Source: Rhodothermales bacterium (lineage in GTDB: Bacteria > Bacteroidota > Rhodothermia > Rhodothermales > Bin80). From it: a stretch of DNA of 61,861 bases. This document shows, piece after piece, positions 15,644 through 24,439 of this stretch (its first letter is position 1; every line of letters begins with the position of its first letter). The notes beneath the pieces were generated by a model. The model did not search any database and had not been told where the DNA came from. It was given only the letters and a program-made list of their open reading frames with translations. The stretch covers positions 1-61,861 of the forward strand of contig JANQES010000008.1 of assembly GCA_028278205.1 (NCBI GenBank), read 5' to 3'. Made by a program: the position numbers and the translations under genes.

Positions 15644-16272
15644 AAGGCCATCGCAATGCAATATTGCGCGGCATAATACGTCGGCATGATGATGTAGCGG
15701 GCTATCGGGTGCGGTTCGGCCAGCACAAAAGTGTTGACGGCAATCGTCGCATCCGATAAAAAGAACACCGCCGCCCCGGCAATCAGCAGCGTCCCGCCCT
15801 GCGTGTTGAGCGTCGCCATGAGGCCCATCGACGTGATGACCACGATGTAGAGCAGCACGGGGATCAGCATCGGCCCCAGATGCGGGATGAGCAGCGCCAT
15901 CATCGCCACGGCCAGCACGCCGAAGGCGATCATCACCGGCAGGCGGCGCGGCTGATAGGCCCGCGCCAGGGCAAAAGCGGCGATGTAGCACAGATGCGCC
16001 GTCAAAAACAGCCCCAGCCCCACCACGAAGTACGCCTGCGTCCCGTCGTCTCGAAAGCTCAACGCCACGTCGCCGCCTGCCGAAAGCACCAGCCCGGCGG
16101 CCAGAAGCCAACTCTGCCGGCCTTCGAGTTGGACCTTGACCAGCGCCGCCAGGCTCAACGCCGGCACGGCCTTGACCAGCCAGTGCGCCAGAAACGGCGC
16201 CCAGTGCATCGTCGCCACGTAGACAACGGCAAAGATCCAAAAACAGGCAAGCAGGGCGTTTTTCAAAGGCAT
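15619..16272 (-). CDS. YhhN/TMEM86-family membrane protein (lysoplasmalogenase-like)
   Basis: This 217-residue integral membrane protein has about eight hydrophobic helices. The YhhN-family signatures are present: WLVKAVPALSLAAL near the N-terminus, LVLSAGGDVALSF with the conserved Asp, LGLFLTAHLCYI, and the C-terminal AAVFFLSDATIAVN. Family members with known activity hydrolyse the vinyl-ether bond of lysoplasmalogen; the bacterial role is less certain. Its ATG directly abuts the TGA of pdxB (TGAATG), so both are translated from one transcript, although no functional link is known. The last six residues (TADERG) and the stop are encoded by a dispersed repeat. Confidence 0.82.
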   Translation of the reverse strand: MPLKNALLACFWIFAVVYVATMHWAPFLAHWLVKAVPALSLAALVKVQLEGRQSWLLAAGLVLSAGGDVALSFRDDGTQAYFVVGLGLFLTAHLCYIAAFALARAYQPRRLPVMIAFGVLAVAMMALLIPHLGPMLIPVLLYIVVITSMGLMATLNTQGGTLLIAGAAVFFLSDATIAVNTFVLAEPHPIARYIIMPTYYAAQYCIAMAFVTADERG

Positions 16273-17451
16273 TCAATCAACCATCCGCACGCGTAAGCCG
16301 TGCTCTACCGCTTCACGATACGCTTCGGGCACGGCGTTGCGAGCGAGGGTGTGGAGGTGGAAGGCCCGACGGCGCGGGTAGCTTTTGCGCAGGCCGCTGA
16401 AAAAAGCGCCCCGTTCTTCCGCAGGCCGCTCCAGGAAGCCGCGCAGGCGGGCGTCGTTGGCGGGGAGGTCGTAGAGATGGCGGGCGAGGGCGTCGAGCCA
16501 GACCGTTTCGGGGAGCGTGGCGTCGGGCGGGGTGAGGGCGAGGTAATCGTCCGGGCCGGGGGCGAGCGCGGCGGCGGCATCCCAGGTGGGCGGGCAGTCG
16601 AGGTGCCGGATCAAGGCGTGATAGAGCATGATGGCGCCCTGCATCTTGCCGTCGTGCGAATACCCGGCGATGTGCGGCGTGGCGAGATCGACGCGGCGCA
16701 TGAGCGCGGGATCGGGCGTTGGCTCGTTTTCCCACACATCGAGGACGGCCGCGCCGAGCCGGCCTGCCTCAAGCACCTCGCGCAACGCCGCGTTGTCGAT
16801 GACGGCGCCGCGCGATGAATTGAGCAGCCAGGCCCCCGGCTTGAGCCGATCCAGCGTGGTTTTGTCGAAGAGATGATGGGTGGCGTGAGCGCCGTCGCGC
16901 GTCAGCGGCACGTGCAGCGTCACGACGTCGGCCTCGGCCAGGACGGCGTCGAGCGAGACGTACTCGCGCGAGGCGCCGGCCTTTTCGGCCAGGGGCGGAT
17001 CGTTCTTGAGCACCCGCGCGCCGAAGGCCGGCAGCCGCTCGGCCAGCCGCCCGCCGATGTTGCCGCACCCGACGATGCCGATGGTCTTGCCCCGCAACGC
17101 TTCGCCGCGTTGCGCAGCCAGGCGCAAGAGCGCCGCCAGCACGTATTCGACCACCGACTCGGCGTTGGAGCCGGGCGCATTCGCAAAGGCGATGCCGAGA
17201 TCGCGCAGGGCGGCCAGATCGACGTGGTCCGTCCCAATCGTCGCCGAGCCGACGAAGCGCAGCGGGCTACCCGCCACCAACGCGGCATCGACTTTCGTGA
17301 CGCTGCGCACCAGCAGCACGTCGGTCTCACGGGCGGCCTCCGGGGTGATCTGCCGGCCCGGCAACAAGCGCACCACGCCCAGCCCGCCGAAGGCCTCGCG
17401 GACCAGCGGGATGTTTTCATCAGCCAAAATGCGTAGCGACGTAGAGGGCAT
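16273..17451 (-). CDS. pdxB: Erythronate-4-phosphate dehydrogenase
   Basis: This 392-residue cytoplasmic enzyme converts 4-phosphoerythronate to 2-oxo-3-hydroxy-4-phosphobutanoate in DXP-independent-start vitamin B6 synthesis. The NAD-binding loop is GIVGCGNIGG at residues 125-134. Catalytic residues are visible as Arg in NSSRGAVIDN, Glu in VWENEPTPD and His in TPHIAGYS. The C-terminal third (DALARHLYDLPANDARLRGFL ending in RRRAFHLHTL) is the PdxB dimerisation domain, which separates it from other D-2-hydroxyacid dehydrogenases. Length is normal. It is the first gene of a two-gene unit with the YhhN-family gene. Confidence 0.93.
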   Translation of the reverse strand: MPSTSLRILADENIPLVREAFGGLGVVRLLPGRQITPEAARETDVLLVRSVTKVDAALVAGSPLRFVGSATIGTDHVDLAALRDLGIAFANAPGSNAESVVEYVLAALLRLAAQRGEALRGKTIGIVGCGNIGGRLAERLPAFGARVLKNDPPLAEKAGASREYVSLDAVLAEADVVTLHVPLTRDGAHATHHLFDKTTLDRLKPGAWLLNSSRGAVIDNAALREVLEAGRLGAAVLDVWENEPTPDPALMRRVDLATPHIAGYSHDGKMQGAIMLYHALIRHLDCPPTWDAAAALAPGPDDYLALTPPDATLPETVWLDALARHLYDLPANDARLRGFLERPAEERGAFFSGLRKSYPRRRAFHLHTLARNAVPEAYREAVEHGLRVRMVD

Positions 17452-17893
17452 AAGGATGTCTCGTGGTTAGTTACATACCTCAAACGATGTGTATGATATG
17501 TAAAAATGGGCATCGGGGATGGTGGAGCATGGTCAGAAAAAACAACTTCATACAATGTTCCACAGCATGACGCAAACGCGCAATTAGAGACGAGGGTACG
17601 GCATGAAGAAGCCGCGAACGCGCCATGAAGATCACCCGAACAACTTCACTAAATCTTTAATCTAGAAGCGCTTACAGTCAACCTCGACCCTGAAACCAAC
17701 CCGATAGTGCGTCGTACGTTGGGCGCTTTGAGAGCCGATTTGGTGAGCCATGAAGGCGCGATACCCCAGCATGACCGCGCCGCTGTTGACTGACTTACCA
17801 AACAGGCTCTAAGACGAAGTGACGTAGAGCCGATACCCAGATGCATACTTGCTCGATGCCTTACGTCGTCCTTCGAAGCAACCTCGTTTTTCG
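17452..17893. other. 442-base intergenic region between divergent pdxB and wall-hydrolase genes
   Basis: No convincing gene was seen. A plus-strand stretch at about 17650-17800 can be read as SLTVNLDPETNPIVRRTLGA before stops, possibly decayed coding sequence, but it matches no known family. The region must hold two divergent promoters. Confidence 0.4.
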
Positions 17894-18613
17894 ATGGAAA
17901 ATCGCAACGTTATGATAAATCGCCAGGGGAGCGTCTATGCGCTCGCAGTGCTGGCGCTCCTGGCCGGTGTCTTTTTCTTGCGAAAGGATCTGCTGGGCAA
18001 GACCTTGCTCAGCCCGGCACCCGCTCCCGAAGACACCGTAGCTGCAACCGATTCGGCTGTTGTGGAAGACGCCGAGACGCCGGTCTTCGTGCCGGTGGTC
18101 CCGCCGGACTCCGCCATCGAAGCGGCCCTGCGCCATCCCAAAAAGGTAGAGCCCGTCCCGCCGTCGTATATCGATACGGAGACGCTCTGGCTGGCCCGCG
18201 TGATCTACTCAGAGTCCAAACGGATCGAAGAGCAGGAACTCGTCGCGTGGGTGGTGCGCAACCGTGTCGAGACGGCCTACCGGGGCAAACGCACCTACGA
18301 GGGCGTGGCGCTGGATCCGTACCAGTTCAGCGCCTTCAACCCCAACGGGCGCAAACACCGCTACTACACCAGCCTCGACGTCGATTCGAAGGCGCGGGGC
18401 TGGCAGAAGACGCTGGCGCTGGCCTACTACGTGCGCTATGCCGATCCGTTGCTGCGCCCGTTCCCGATCAAAACCCGGCACTTCTACAGCGAACAGTCGC
18501 TGCCCGAAGACGCCGTCCATCCGGAATGGACCGAAGGCCTGGAGCCGGTCACGCCCCGGCGCCCTCTCCAACTCGACGCCCAACGCTTCCGGTTTTATTC
18601 GGGGGTGATTTAA
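17894..18613 (+). CDS. SleB-like cell wall hydrolase, membrane-anchored (paralogue A)
   Basis: This 239-residue protein has an N-terminal TM anchor (YALAVLALLAGVFFL) and a proline/acid-rich linker. The Hydrolase_2 (SleB-like) domain runs from TLWLARVIYSESKRIEEQEL, with the catalytic Glu in YSES, through VAWVVRNRVETAYRG to QFSAFNPNG and the C-terminal KTRHFYS. Such enzymes cleave peptidoglycan glycan strands (lytic transglycosylase or amidase-like activity). The start at 17894 gives a normal signal-anchor; a longer frame adds 15 unlike residues. A close paralogue is at 60965-61702. The stop is followed directly by a TTCG-loop hairpin. Confidence 0.85.
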   Translation: MENRNVMINRQGSVYALAVLALLAGVFFLRKDLLGKTLLSPAPAPEDTVAATDSAVVEDAETPVFVPVVPPDSAIEAALRHPKKVEPVPPSYIDTETLWLARVIYSESKRIEEQELVAWVVRNRVETAYRGKRTYEGVALDPYQFSAFNPNGRKHRYYTSLDVDSKARGWQKTLALAYYVRYADPLLRPFPIKTRHFYSEQSLPEDAVHPEWTEGLEPVTPRRPLQLDAQRFRFYSGVI

Positions 18614-18614
18614 T

Positions 18615-18642
18615 TTTAGATTTTTGTTCGCAAAAATCTAAA
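18615..18642. terminator. Bidirectional terminator hairpin between convergent genes
   Basis: TTTAGATTTTTG (18615-18626) and its exact complement (18631-18642) form a 12-bp stem closed by a TTCG tetraloop. It sits between two converging genes. The TAG stop of the minus-strand barrel gene (18640-18638) lies inside the stem. The words relate it to the ATTTTAGATT repeat family. Confidence 0.75.
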
Positions 18643-19279
18643 GGCCGACTCCCAGCCGGAGCATGGCGGTGTTGAGTTTTTGTGTGTCGTCGGTCTGGAA
18701 GGTGGCGAAGCCGATGATGAGTTCATCTTCAATGAAACTCGACAGGCCGAAGGTGAAGGCGATCTCCGGATAGAGGCGGAAACCGCCTAGAGCGAGTTGG
18801 AGCCCGAGCCCCAGTTCGCCGGCTATCGACGACGTCTTGAGATCGTCGTCGATGATATCGTCTACGCCGGCAGGGAAGCGCAGCACCGGTCCGGCAAAGA
18901 CGTACGGTTTGACGACCGCCGCCCCGAGGCCGAAGCGTAGCAAAATCGGCACCTCGACGAGCGTGATGTCGAAATCGTCTACGGCGGCGGCATTGATGTC
19001 TGAGAGCCCCTCCTCGAAGAGTTTGCCGGCATTCATGTACCGAACGCCGGGCCGCAGCGTGACCACCCCCAGCGAGAAATCGGCCCACACCCCGACGTGC
19101 CAGCCGGTTTTGTTGTCGAAGTTGGCATCGACGTCGTTGAACGTGACGTCGGAGAGGCGGTCGAAGTTGAGCCCGGCGGTGACGCCGAACTGCGCGTGTG
19201 CCGGCGAGGCAGCCATCAGGCCGAAGCTGGCCACAACGGCGACGAGGAAAAGGCGTAGCAATCGGTCTTTCATGGTCAT
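18638..19279 (-). CDS. Outer-membrane beta-barrel protein
   Basis: This 213-residue protein has a cleavable signal peptide (LLRLFLVAVVASFGLMAASPAHAQ) followed by FGVTAGLNFDRLSD. Alternating hydrophobic strands and a C-terminal strand ending TAMLRLGVGL are typical of PorT-like/OmpX-like outer-membrane barrels. It is about the length of an eight-stranded barrel. No enzymatic motif is visible. The start is at 19279 (MTMKDR), since the longer frame reads through a repeat half-element; an internal ATG at 19273 is also possible. It probably has a structural or adhesive role in the outer membrane. Confidence 0.8.
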   Translation of the reverse strand: MTMKDRLLRLFLVAVVASFGLMAASPAHAQFGVTAGLNFDRLSDVTFNDVDANFDNKTGWHVGVWADFSLGVVTLRPGVRYMNAGKLFEEGLSDINAAAVDDFDITLVEVPILLRFGLGAAVVKPYVFAGPVLRFPAGVDDIIDDDLKTSSIAGELGLGLQLALGGFRLYPEIAFTFGLSSFIEDELIIGFATFQTDDTQKLNTAMLRLGVGL

Positions 19280-19662
19280 GGTATACCCGTTACTGTGGGG
19301 CGTATGGACGTTCACGCTGAATGTCAACACGCCCTGCGTGGATAAGGATGCCTCCGCCGTTATTACTTTTTTATTACGCCGCCTGGACGGGTGGGTTCGT
19401 CACAGCGGCGCAGTGCAACCTGAGCCGGGCTGGCGAGTTTGTCTTTTTGGCTTCACCCAACAGCGTAACTAGGACAACCTTCTGCGCTATGATGCCCATC
19501 TCATTTTACCCCAGGCGTTAGTCACGGTCACTGGTGTTTTTTCTTCTAACCAGTGACTAATGACCAATGACCTACGCCACGTTGGAGCAAAGTGAGACAG
19601 GGAGAGTTACCGCTTTCGTTCGTCCCTGTTACTCAGTATAAGAAGATCCGGCTCGGAAGATT
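19280..19662. other. 383-base intergenic region with two repeat elements
   Basis: This region contains a solitary arm (19311-19335, GCTGAATGTCAACACGCCCT) matching the right arm of the element at 20805-20970. It also holds a CACTGGTCA-family inverted repeat at 19520-19571. No gene was seen. The bshA promoter should lie in the last 90 bases. Confidence 0.6.
19520..19571. repeat. CACTGGTCA-family inverted repeat, copy 1
   Basis: The left arm at 19520-19535 (AGTCACGGTCACTGGT) pairs with 19549-19571 (ACCAGTGACTAATGACCAA). It has the same word family as the element at 24316-24388. Confidence 0.8.
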
Positions 19663-20808
19663 ATGAAAATTGGGATCACCTGCTATCCGGTGTATGGAGG
19701 CAGCGGCGTGGTGGCTACCGAACTCGGTAAAGCCCTGGCTGCGCGGGGGCATCAGATCCACTTTATCGCCTACTCGCTGCCGTTTCGGCTGGCTCACGTC
19801 ACCGAAAACATCTACTTCCACGAGGTCAGCGTCAACACCTACCCGCTGTTCGAGTATCCGCCCTACTCGCTGGCCTTGACCAGCAAGATGGTCGATGTCG
19901 TCAAGTACGAACAGCTCGATCTGTTGCACGTACACTATGCCATCCCGCACGCGACGAGCGCGGTGCTGGCCCGGCAAATCCTCCAACAACAGGGGTTGAC
20001 CGTGCCCGTGGTCACGACGTTGCACGGCACCGACATCACCATCGTCGGGCAGGATCCGTCGTTTGCCCCGGTGGTGACCTACTCGATCAACGAGTCGGAC
20101 GGCGTCACGGCGGTGTCGGATTTTCTGCGGCGGGAGACCTTCGACCATTTCGATGTCAACAACGACATCGAGGTCATTCCCAATTTCATCGATACCGAGC
20201 GTTTTCACCGGCTTAACAAAGAGCATTTCAAGCGGGCGCTCTGCCCCAACGGCGAGAAGGTGATGGTACATGTGTCGAACTTCCGCCCGGTCAAGAACGC
20301 CACGCACGTGGTGCAGGTGTTTCACCGGCTGCGCCAGGACGGCCTGCCGGTGAAGCTGCTGCTGGTGGGCGACGGCCCGGATCGCGCCGCCTCCGAGCAC
20401 CTGGCGCGCGAACTGGGCGTCTACGACGACATCCGTTTTCTGGGCAAGCAAGAACCCGTCGAAGAGATCCTTTCGATTGCCGACGTCTTCATGATGCCCA
20501 GCGGGTCTGAATCGTTCGGTTTGGCGGCGCTGGAAGCCATGGCCTGCGGCGTGCCGGCCATCTGTAGCAACATCGGCGGCCTGCCCGAACTCCTCGGCGA
20601 CAGCGAAGGCGGCTGCCTCTGCCCCCTCGACGACATCGACGCCTTCACCGAATGCGCCCGGCGCATCCTCACCGACGACGACCTCCAGGCGCACATGGCC
20701 GAAGCCGCCCGCCGCCGCGTCGTCGAAAACTTCGATGTAGACCAGATCATCCCGCGCTACGAAGCCTACTACGAACGCGTTCGCAACGGCCTGCTGGCTC
20801 AGGTTTAG
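19663..20808 (+). CDS. bshA: N-acetyl-alpha-D-glucosaminyl L-malate synthase
   Basis: This 381-residue GT4-family glycosyltransferase carries out the first step of bacillithiol synthesis, joining GlcNAc from UDP-GlcNAc to L-malate. The N-terminus MKIGITCYPVYGGSGVVATE and the following HQIHFIAYSLPFRL are diagnostic of BshA. Further on are HVHYAIPHATSA, TLHGTDITIVGQDPS, VSNFRPVKN and the nucleotide-sugar motif SESFGLAALEAM with its E-x7-E pair. Length matches the family. It is cytoplasmic. bshB and bshC are not in the window, as is common. The TAG stop (20806-20808) falls inside the left arm of a palindromic element. Confidence 0.95.
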   Translation: MKIGITCYPVYGGSGVVATELGKALAARGHQIHFIAYSLPFRLAHVTENIYFHEVSVNTYPLFEYPPYSLALTSKMVDVVKYEQLDLLHVHYAIPHATSAVLARQILQQQGLTVPVVTTLHGTDITIVGQDPSFAPVVTYSINESDGVTAVSDFLRRETFDHFDVNNDIEVIPNFIDTERFHRLNKEHFKRALCPNGEKVMVHVSNFRPVKNATHVVQVFHRLRQDGLPVKLLLVGDGPDRAASEHLARELGVYDDIRFLGKQEPVEEILSIADVFMMPSGSESFGLAALEAMACGVPAICSNIGGLPELLGDSEGGCLCPLDDIDAFTECARRILTDDDLQAHMAEAARRRVVENFDVDQIIPRYEAYYERVRNGLLAQV

Positions 20809-20970
20809 GGCAGGTTGACCTTCACCGTGAGACGCGCCTTGGGGCCGATTTCGAGCATCTCTGCGTTGTTTTGCTCGCCCGATGCGCTGCATCGCGCTCA
20901 CAAAACGCCTTGATCTGCCCGAAATCGACCTCAACGCCACGATCTCAGGCTGAAAGTCAACATGCCCTAA
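20805..20970. repeat. Nested palindromic element, TTAGGGC arms
   Basis: Outer arms at 20805-20831 and 20944-20970 are complementary (TTAGGGCAGGTTGAC against GTCAACATGCCCTAA). A second stem pairs about 20853-20864 with 20912-20932. The central stem is GATGCGCTGCATC, flanked by TTTTG and CAAAA. This three-level layout recurs at 60729-60902 with different outer arms. Confidence 0.8.
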
Positions 20971-21187
20971 TAACGATTGGAAATGAGGAGAATGTTACAC
21001 GGGCCCGGCCCTTTGAAAATGCCGGGCACGTCTTGTTTTAATCCTTGTGATTCGCCTTGAAAAAGCGGAGCCGTTGCAATGTTAACATTTGCGATTTGTC
21101 TTGCGGATTAGGTAATGATTTGGTTACAATGTGGCAATCTACATTGCCCCCCTCAGTCGCCTCTTCATGGCCTAAACCCCATTCGGC
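20971..21187. other. Intergenic region with a GCCCGGC hairpin upstream of the TonB receptor gene
   Basis: GCCCGGC (21003-21009) pairs with GCCGGGC (21021-21027) and is followed by GTCTTGTTTTA, so it may end transcripts from bshA. A stronger relative is at 27577-27609. The remaining AT-rich part likely contains the promoter of the receptor gene. Confidence 0.55.
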
Positions 21188-24100
21188 ATGAGACACAAAT
21201 ACACGCAACTCCTGGCTCGCTTTTTTGAAAAACTAAGCTGGCCCAGGATGCTCATCCGACTCAGTACGCCATGCATGGTTTTCCTGATAACCTGCATGGC
21301 GTTGCTGTATCTGCCCGCGACGGCCCACGCGCAATCGCAGGCTACCACGGGCGTTATCCGAGGGTTTGTCTCGGATCAGTTCAACAACCCCATCCCCGGC
21401 GCCATCGTCACGCTGCGCGAGACGGGCACCAACTTCGAACGCGTGATCACCACGTCGGCGGGTGGAGTTTTCACGGCGGCGCAGTTGCCGCTGGGCACCT
21501 ACGACGTGAGCGTCAGCGCCACCGGCTTCGCCAGCATCCAACGCACCGGCATCGCCGTTCGCGTCGGCCAGACGGTGCAGTTGCCGTTGCAGTTGGTGAC
21601 ACAGTTGGACGACGTCGTCGTCACCGCCACTACGCCCAACGTCGATGTCTCGCAGAGCGAAACGTCTACGCGGCTCTCGGAAGAGGCCGTCGAGGGCCTG
21701 CCCAACAACGGGCGTAACTTCCTGAGCCTGACGCAACTGACGCCCGGCGTGGCCATCGTGCAAGGGCCCGACGGCGACGAACTCTCGATTGCCGGGCAGC
21801 GCGGCATCCACAACAACGTCTCGGTAGACGGGGCCGACTTCAACAACCCGTTCTTCGGCGAACAGCGCGGCGGCCAGCGGCCCGCCTTCACCTTCAACCT
21901 CGACGCCGTTCAGGAACTCGTCGTCGTGCCGCAGGGCGCCAACGCCGAGTTTGGACGCTCCAGCGGCGGCTTCGTCAACGTCATCACCAAGAGCGGCACC
22001 AACCAGTTCAGCGGCTCGGCGCACTACTTCGGCAAGTTCGACGCCCTCGCGGCCACGGCCAAGCACGAGGACATCGAACGCGAGCCGGACTTCAGCCAGC
22101 ATCAGTTCGGCTTTACGCTCGGCGGGCCGATTGTCAGGGACAAGGTGTTCTTCTTCGCCGCCTACGATCAGCAGGAATTCAGCGACACCAAGCAGACCGA
22201 CCCCACCCGCATCGACGCGAGGCTGCGCGAATTCATGGATACGGCCTTCGGCGGCGCCCTCGCCAACGACTACGGCCCCATCGACCGGACCAACGACGCG
22301 CGGGCGTTCTTGCTCAAGCTCGACTTCCGGCTCTCGCCCAAACACTACGCGTCGCTGAAGTATAACCACACCTTCTCGGAGCAGGTCAACGGCACGTTCG
22401 ACGTCGATCCGTGGGCGCGCAGTTCGAACGCGTTGGAAAAGGACTGGTCGAACGCTATCAGCGGCAGCCTCAACTCGATTCTGGCTGATAACGTCACGAA
22501 CGAGTTCCGTTTTCAGTATTCGCGCGAAGACCGGCCCCGGCCCTACGACGGCCCGACCATCCCCAACACGACCCCGCCGCCGGGCGTCGGCGGGGCGGAT
22601 CGTCCGTTCCCCGATACCGGCATCGACTTCGGCGGCGGCTATCGGTTGGGCATGCCGTTCTTCATCCCCGTCGAGTACTACGACACGCGGATCCAACTGC
22701 TTAACAACGTCACTATCTCCAGCGGCAACCACCTGATCAAAGCCGGCGTGGAGTGGAACCGTGTTGAGTCGGTGCAGACGTTCATCGGGTTTGCCAACGC
22801 CCGGTTCATCTTCGGCTCGGTCGATGGGTTCCTGAATTACGTCGAGCACGGCAACGGCTACGTCGAGTGTTCCGACGGCAGCACCAGCCTCACCACGGGG
22901 CTCGGCGGCACCTGCCCTGCCGGCACGGATGTCACCGGCCCGGTGATCCTGTACTTGCAGCAGGCAGGTGTAGGGGGCATCTCGGTCGAAGAGGCCGGCA
23001 CGCAGGGCATCCCGCAGAACGAGATCGGCGTCTTCATCCAGGATTCGTGGCAACCCACCCCGAACCTGACGCTCAACATCGGCCTGCGCTGGGAAGCCCA
23101 GATCCAGCCCGACGTGATCACCCCGGCGGATCAGGTCTTCTATTCGGATTTCATCGGCACGACCTCCATGGGCCAGGAATTCCCGTCGGACGGCGAGATT
23201 CCGTCGGACTTTATGATGTGGCAGCCGCGCTTCGGCTTTGCCTACGACGTAGCGGGCGACGGCAAGACGGTGGTCCGAGGCAGCGCCGGCATTTACTACG
23301 CGCGCATCCCCGGCCTCAACCTGGCGTCGACGCGCTCGACCAACGGCTCGCGCGGGCAAACGATCTTCCGCGCCAGCTTCCTCTCGCCCTTCGGCATCCC
23401 GCCGCCGAACTACGACGAACTGCTGCCCGACCCGACGGGCGACCCGACCAACCCCGACGTTTTCGTCTTCGACAAAGACTTCCGCAACCCGCGCACAGCC
23501 AGCTTCAGCCTCGCCGTCGAGCGCGAGTTGATCGACTGGGGCCTCGTCGGATCGATCAACGTCACGCACGCCCGGACGGACAACCTGACGCGCTTCACCA
23601 ACCGCAACGACGCGGCGCTCGGCAGCCCGTGGTCGACGGGGCTCGGCTCCGACGGCTCGAACGGCGTAGGCGCGCTGACGACGGTCGAGAGCTCGGCCAA
23701 GAGCCGCTATACCGGCGTGACGCTGGGCCTGCGCCAGACCGTCCGCGAAGACGTGCAGTTCCAGGTCAACTACACCCTCTCATGGGATAAGTCGGACGAC
23801 GACAACGAGCGCGACCCGTTCACGCTGCGCTACGTGGACATCAACCAGTTGGATCGGGAATACAACTGGAGCGACCGCGACCAGCGCCACCGGCTCAACG
23901 CCTGGCTGATTGCCGAGTTGCCCTACGGCATTCTGCTCAATAACCGCCTGAGCTACTACTCGGCACAGCCGATTTCTGAGAGTTGCGGCGCTAACAACCA
24001 GGGCAGCGGCCAGCGCTCGACAGCCGTCTTCGGCAACCTCTCAGACCGGATCTGCCCCAACGGCTCGATCATCAAGCGCAACACGCTGCGCAAGGATAAC

Positions 24101-24310
24101 GAGTTCTTCTCGCTCGACGTCCGCCTGTCGAAGATCTTCGAGATCGGCACGGGCGAGGTCGAGGCCATCGTGGAGGTCTTCAACCTGCTCAACACAGACA
24201 ACTTCCGCGATCCGGCCTTCGCCGGGCTGCTGTTCAACTTCGACGGCACCGTGCAGTCGGGCCTGGGCGATCCGCGCCAGGTGCAGGTGGGCGTGAAGTA
24301 CCGGTTCTAG
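21188..24310 (+). CDS. Oar-like TonB-dependent receptor with carboxypeptidase regulatory domain
   Basis: This 1,040-residue outer-membrane protein has a signal peptide (CMALLYLPATAHAQ) and an N-terminal carboxypeptidase-regulatory-like domain (GVIRGFVSDQFNNPIPGAIV ... GTYDVSVSATGF). The plug follows, with VVVTATTPNVDVSQSETS, GLPNNGRNFLSLTQLTPGV and NVSVDGADFNNPFFGEQRGG. The long beta-barrel ends in VQVGVKYRF, with the terminal Phe expected for BAM recognition. It resembles the Oar-like receptors that take up or export oligomeric substrates. No TonB or uptake partner is adjacent. The start at 21188 gives a somewhat long signal region; an ATG at 21248 (MLIRLSTPC) is an alternative. Confidence 0.88.
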   Translation: MRHKYTQLLARFFEKLSWPRMLIRLSTPCMVFLITCMALLYLPATAHAQSQATTGVIRGFVSDQFNNPIPGAIVTLRETGTNFERVITTSAGGVFTAAQLPLGTYDVSVSATGFASIQRTGIAVRVGQTVQLPLQLVTQLDDVVVTATTPNVDVSQSETSTRLSEEAVEGLPNNGRNFLSLTQLTPGVAIVQGPDGDELSIAGQRGIHNNVSVDGADFNNPFFGEQRGGQRPAFTFNLDAVQELVVVPQGANAEFGRSSGGFVNVITKSGTNQFSGSAHYFGKFDALAATAKHEDIEREPDFSQHQFGFTLGGPIVRDKVFFFAAYDQQEFSDTKQTDPTRIDARLREFMDTAFGGALANDYGPIDRTNDARAFLLKLDFRLSPKHYASLKYNHTFSEQVNGTFDVDPWARSSNALEKDWSNAISGSLNSILADNVTNEFRFQYSREDRPRPYDGPTIPNTTPPPGVGGADRPFPDTGIDFGGGYRLGMPFFIPVEYYDTRIQLLNNVTISSGNHLIKAGVEWNRVESVQTFIGFANARFIFGSVDGFLNYVEHGNGYVECSDGSTSLTTGLGGTCPAGTDVTGPVILYLQQAGVGGISVEEAGTQGIPQNEIGVFIQDSWQPTPNLTLNIGLRWEAQIQPDVITPADQVFYSDFIGTTSMGQEFPSDGEIPSDFMMWQPRFGFAYDVAGDGKTVVRGSAGIYYARIPGLNLASTRSTNGSRGQTIFRASFLSPFGIPPPNYDELLPDPTGDPTNPDVFVFDKDFRNPRTASFSLAVERELIDWGLVGSINVTHARTDNLTRFTNRNDAALGSPWSTGLGSDGSNGVGALTTVESSAKSRYTGVTLGLRQTVREDVQFQVNYTLSWDKSDDDNERDPFTLRYVDINQLDREYNWSDRDQRHRLNAWLIAELPYGILLNNRLSYYSAQPISESCGANNQGSGQRSTAVFGNLSDRICPNGSIIKRNTLRKDNEFFSLDVRLSKIFEIGTGEVEAIVEVFNLLNTDNFRDPAFAGLLFNFDGTVQSGLGDPRQVQVGVKYRF

Positions 24311-24315
24311 GGATG

Positions 24316-24388
24316 AGTCACTGGTCACTGGTCATTGGTCACTGGTTCTTAAAAAACACTAATGACCAGTGACTAGTGACCAGTGACA
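24316..24388. repeat. CACTGGTCA-family inverted repeat, copy 2
   Basis: The left arm (24316-24350) consists of repeated TCACTGG/TCATTGG words. The right arm (24358-24388) carries the complement. It starts six bases after the receptor stop codon and may terminate its transcript. Confidence 0.85.
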
Positions 24389-24439
24389 GTTTTACCAGGG
24401 CATTTCTTTTGAGTAACCCAGACGGCCTTTCCATTAACC

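Noticed and set aside
19633..20940. Minus-strand open frame opposite bshA
   Set aside because: It is a shadow of bshA and runs through the palindromic element without domain sequence.
21233..23569. Long minus-strand open frame opposite the TonB receptor gene
   Set aside because: Its translation is Arg/Val/Asp-rich without any known motif and mirrors GC-rich codon positions of the plus-strand receptor, which has a full domain order.
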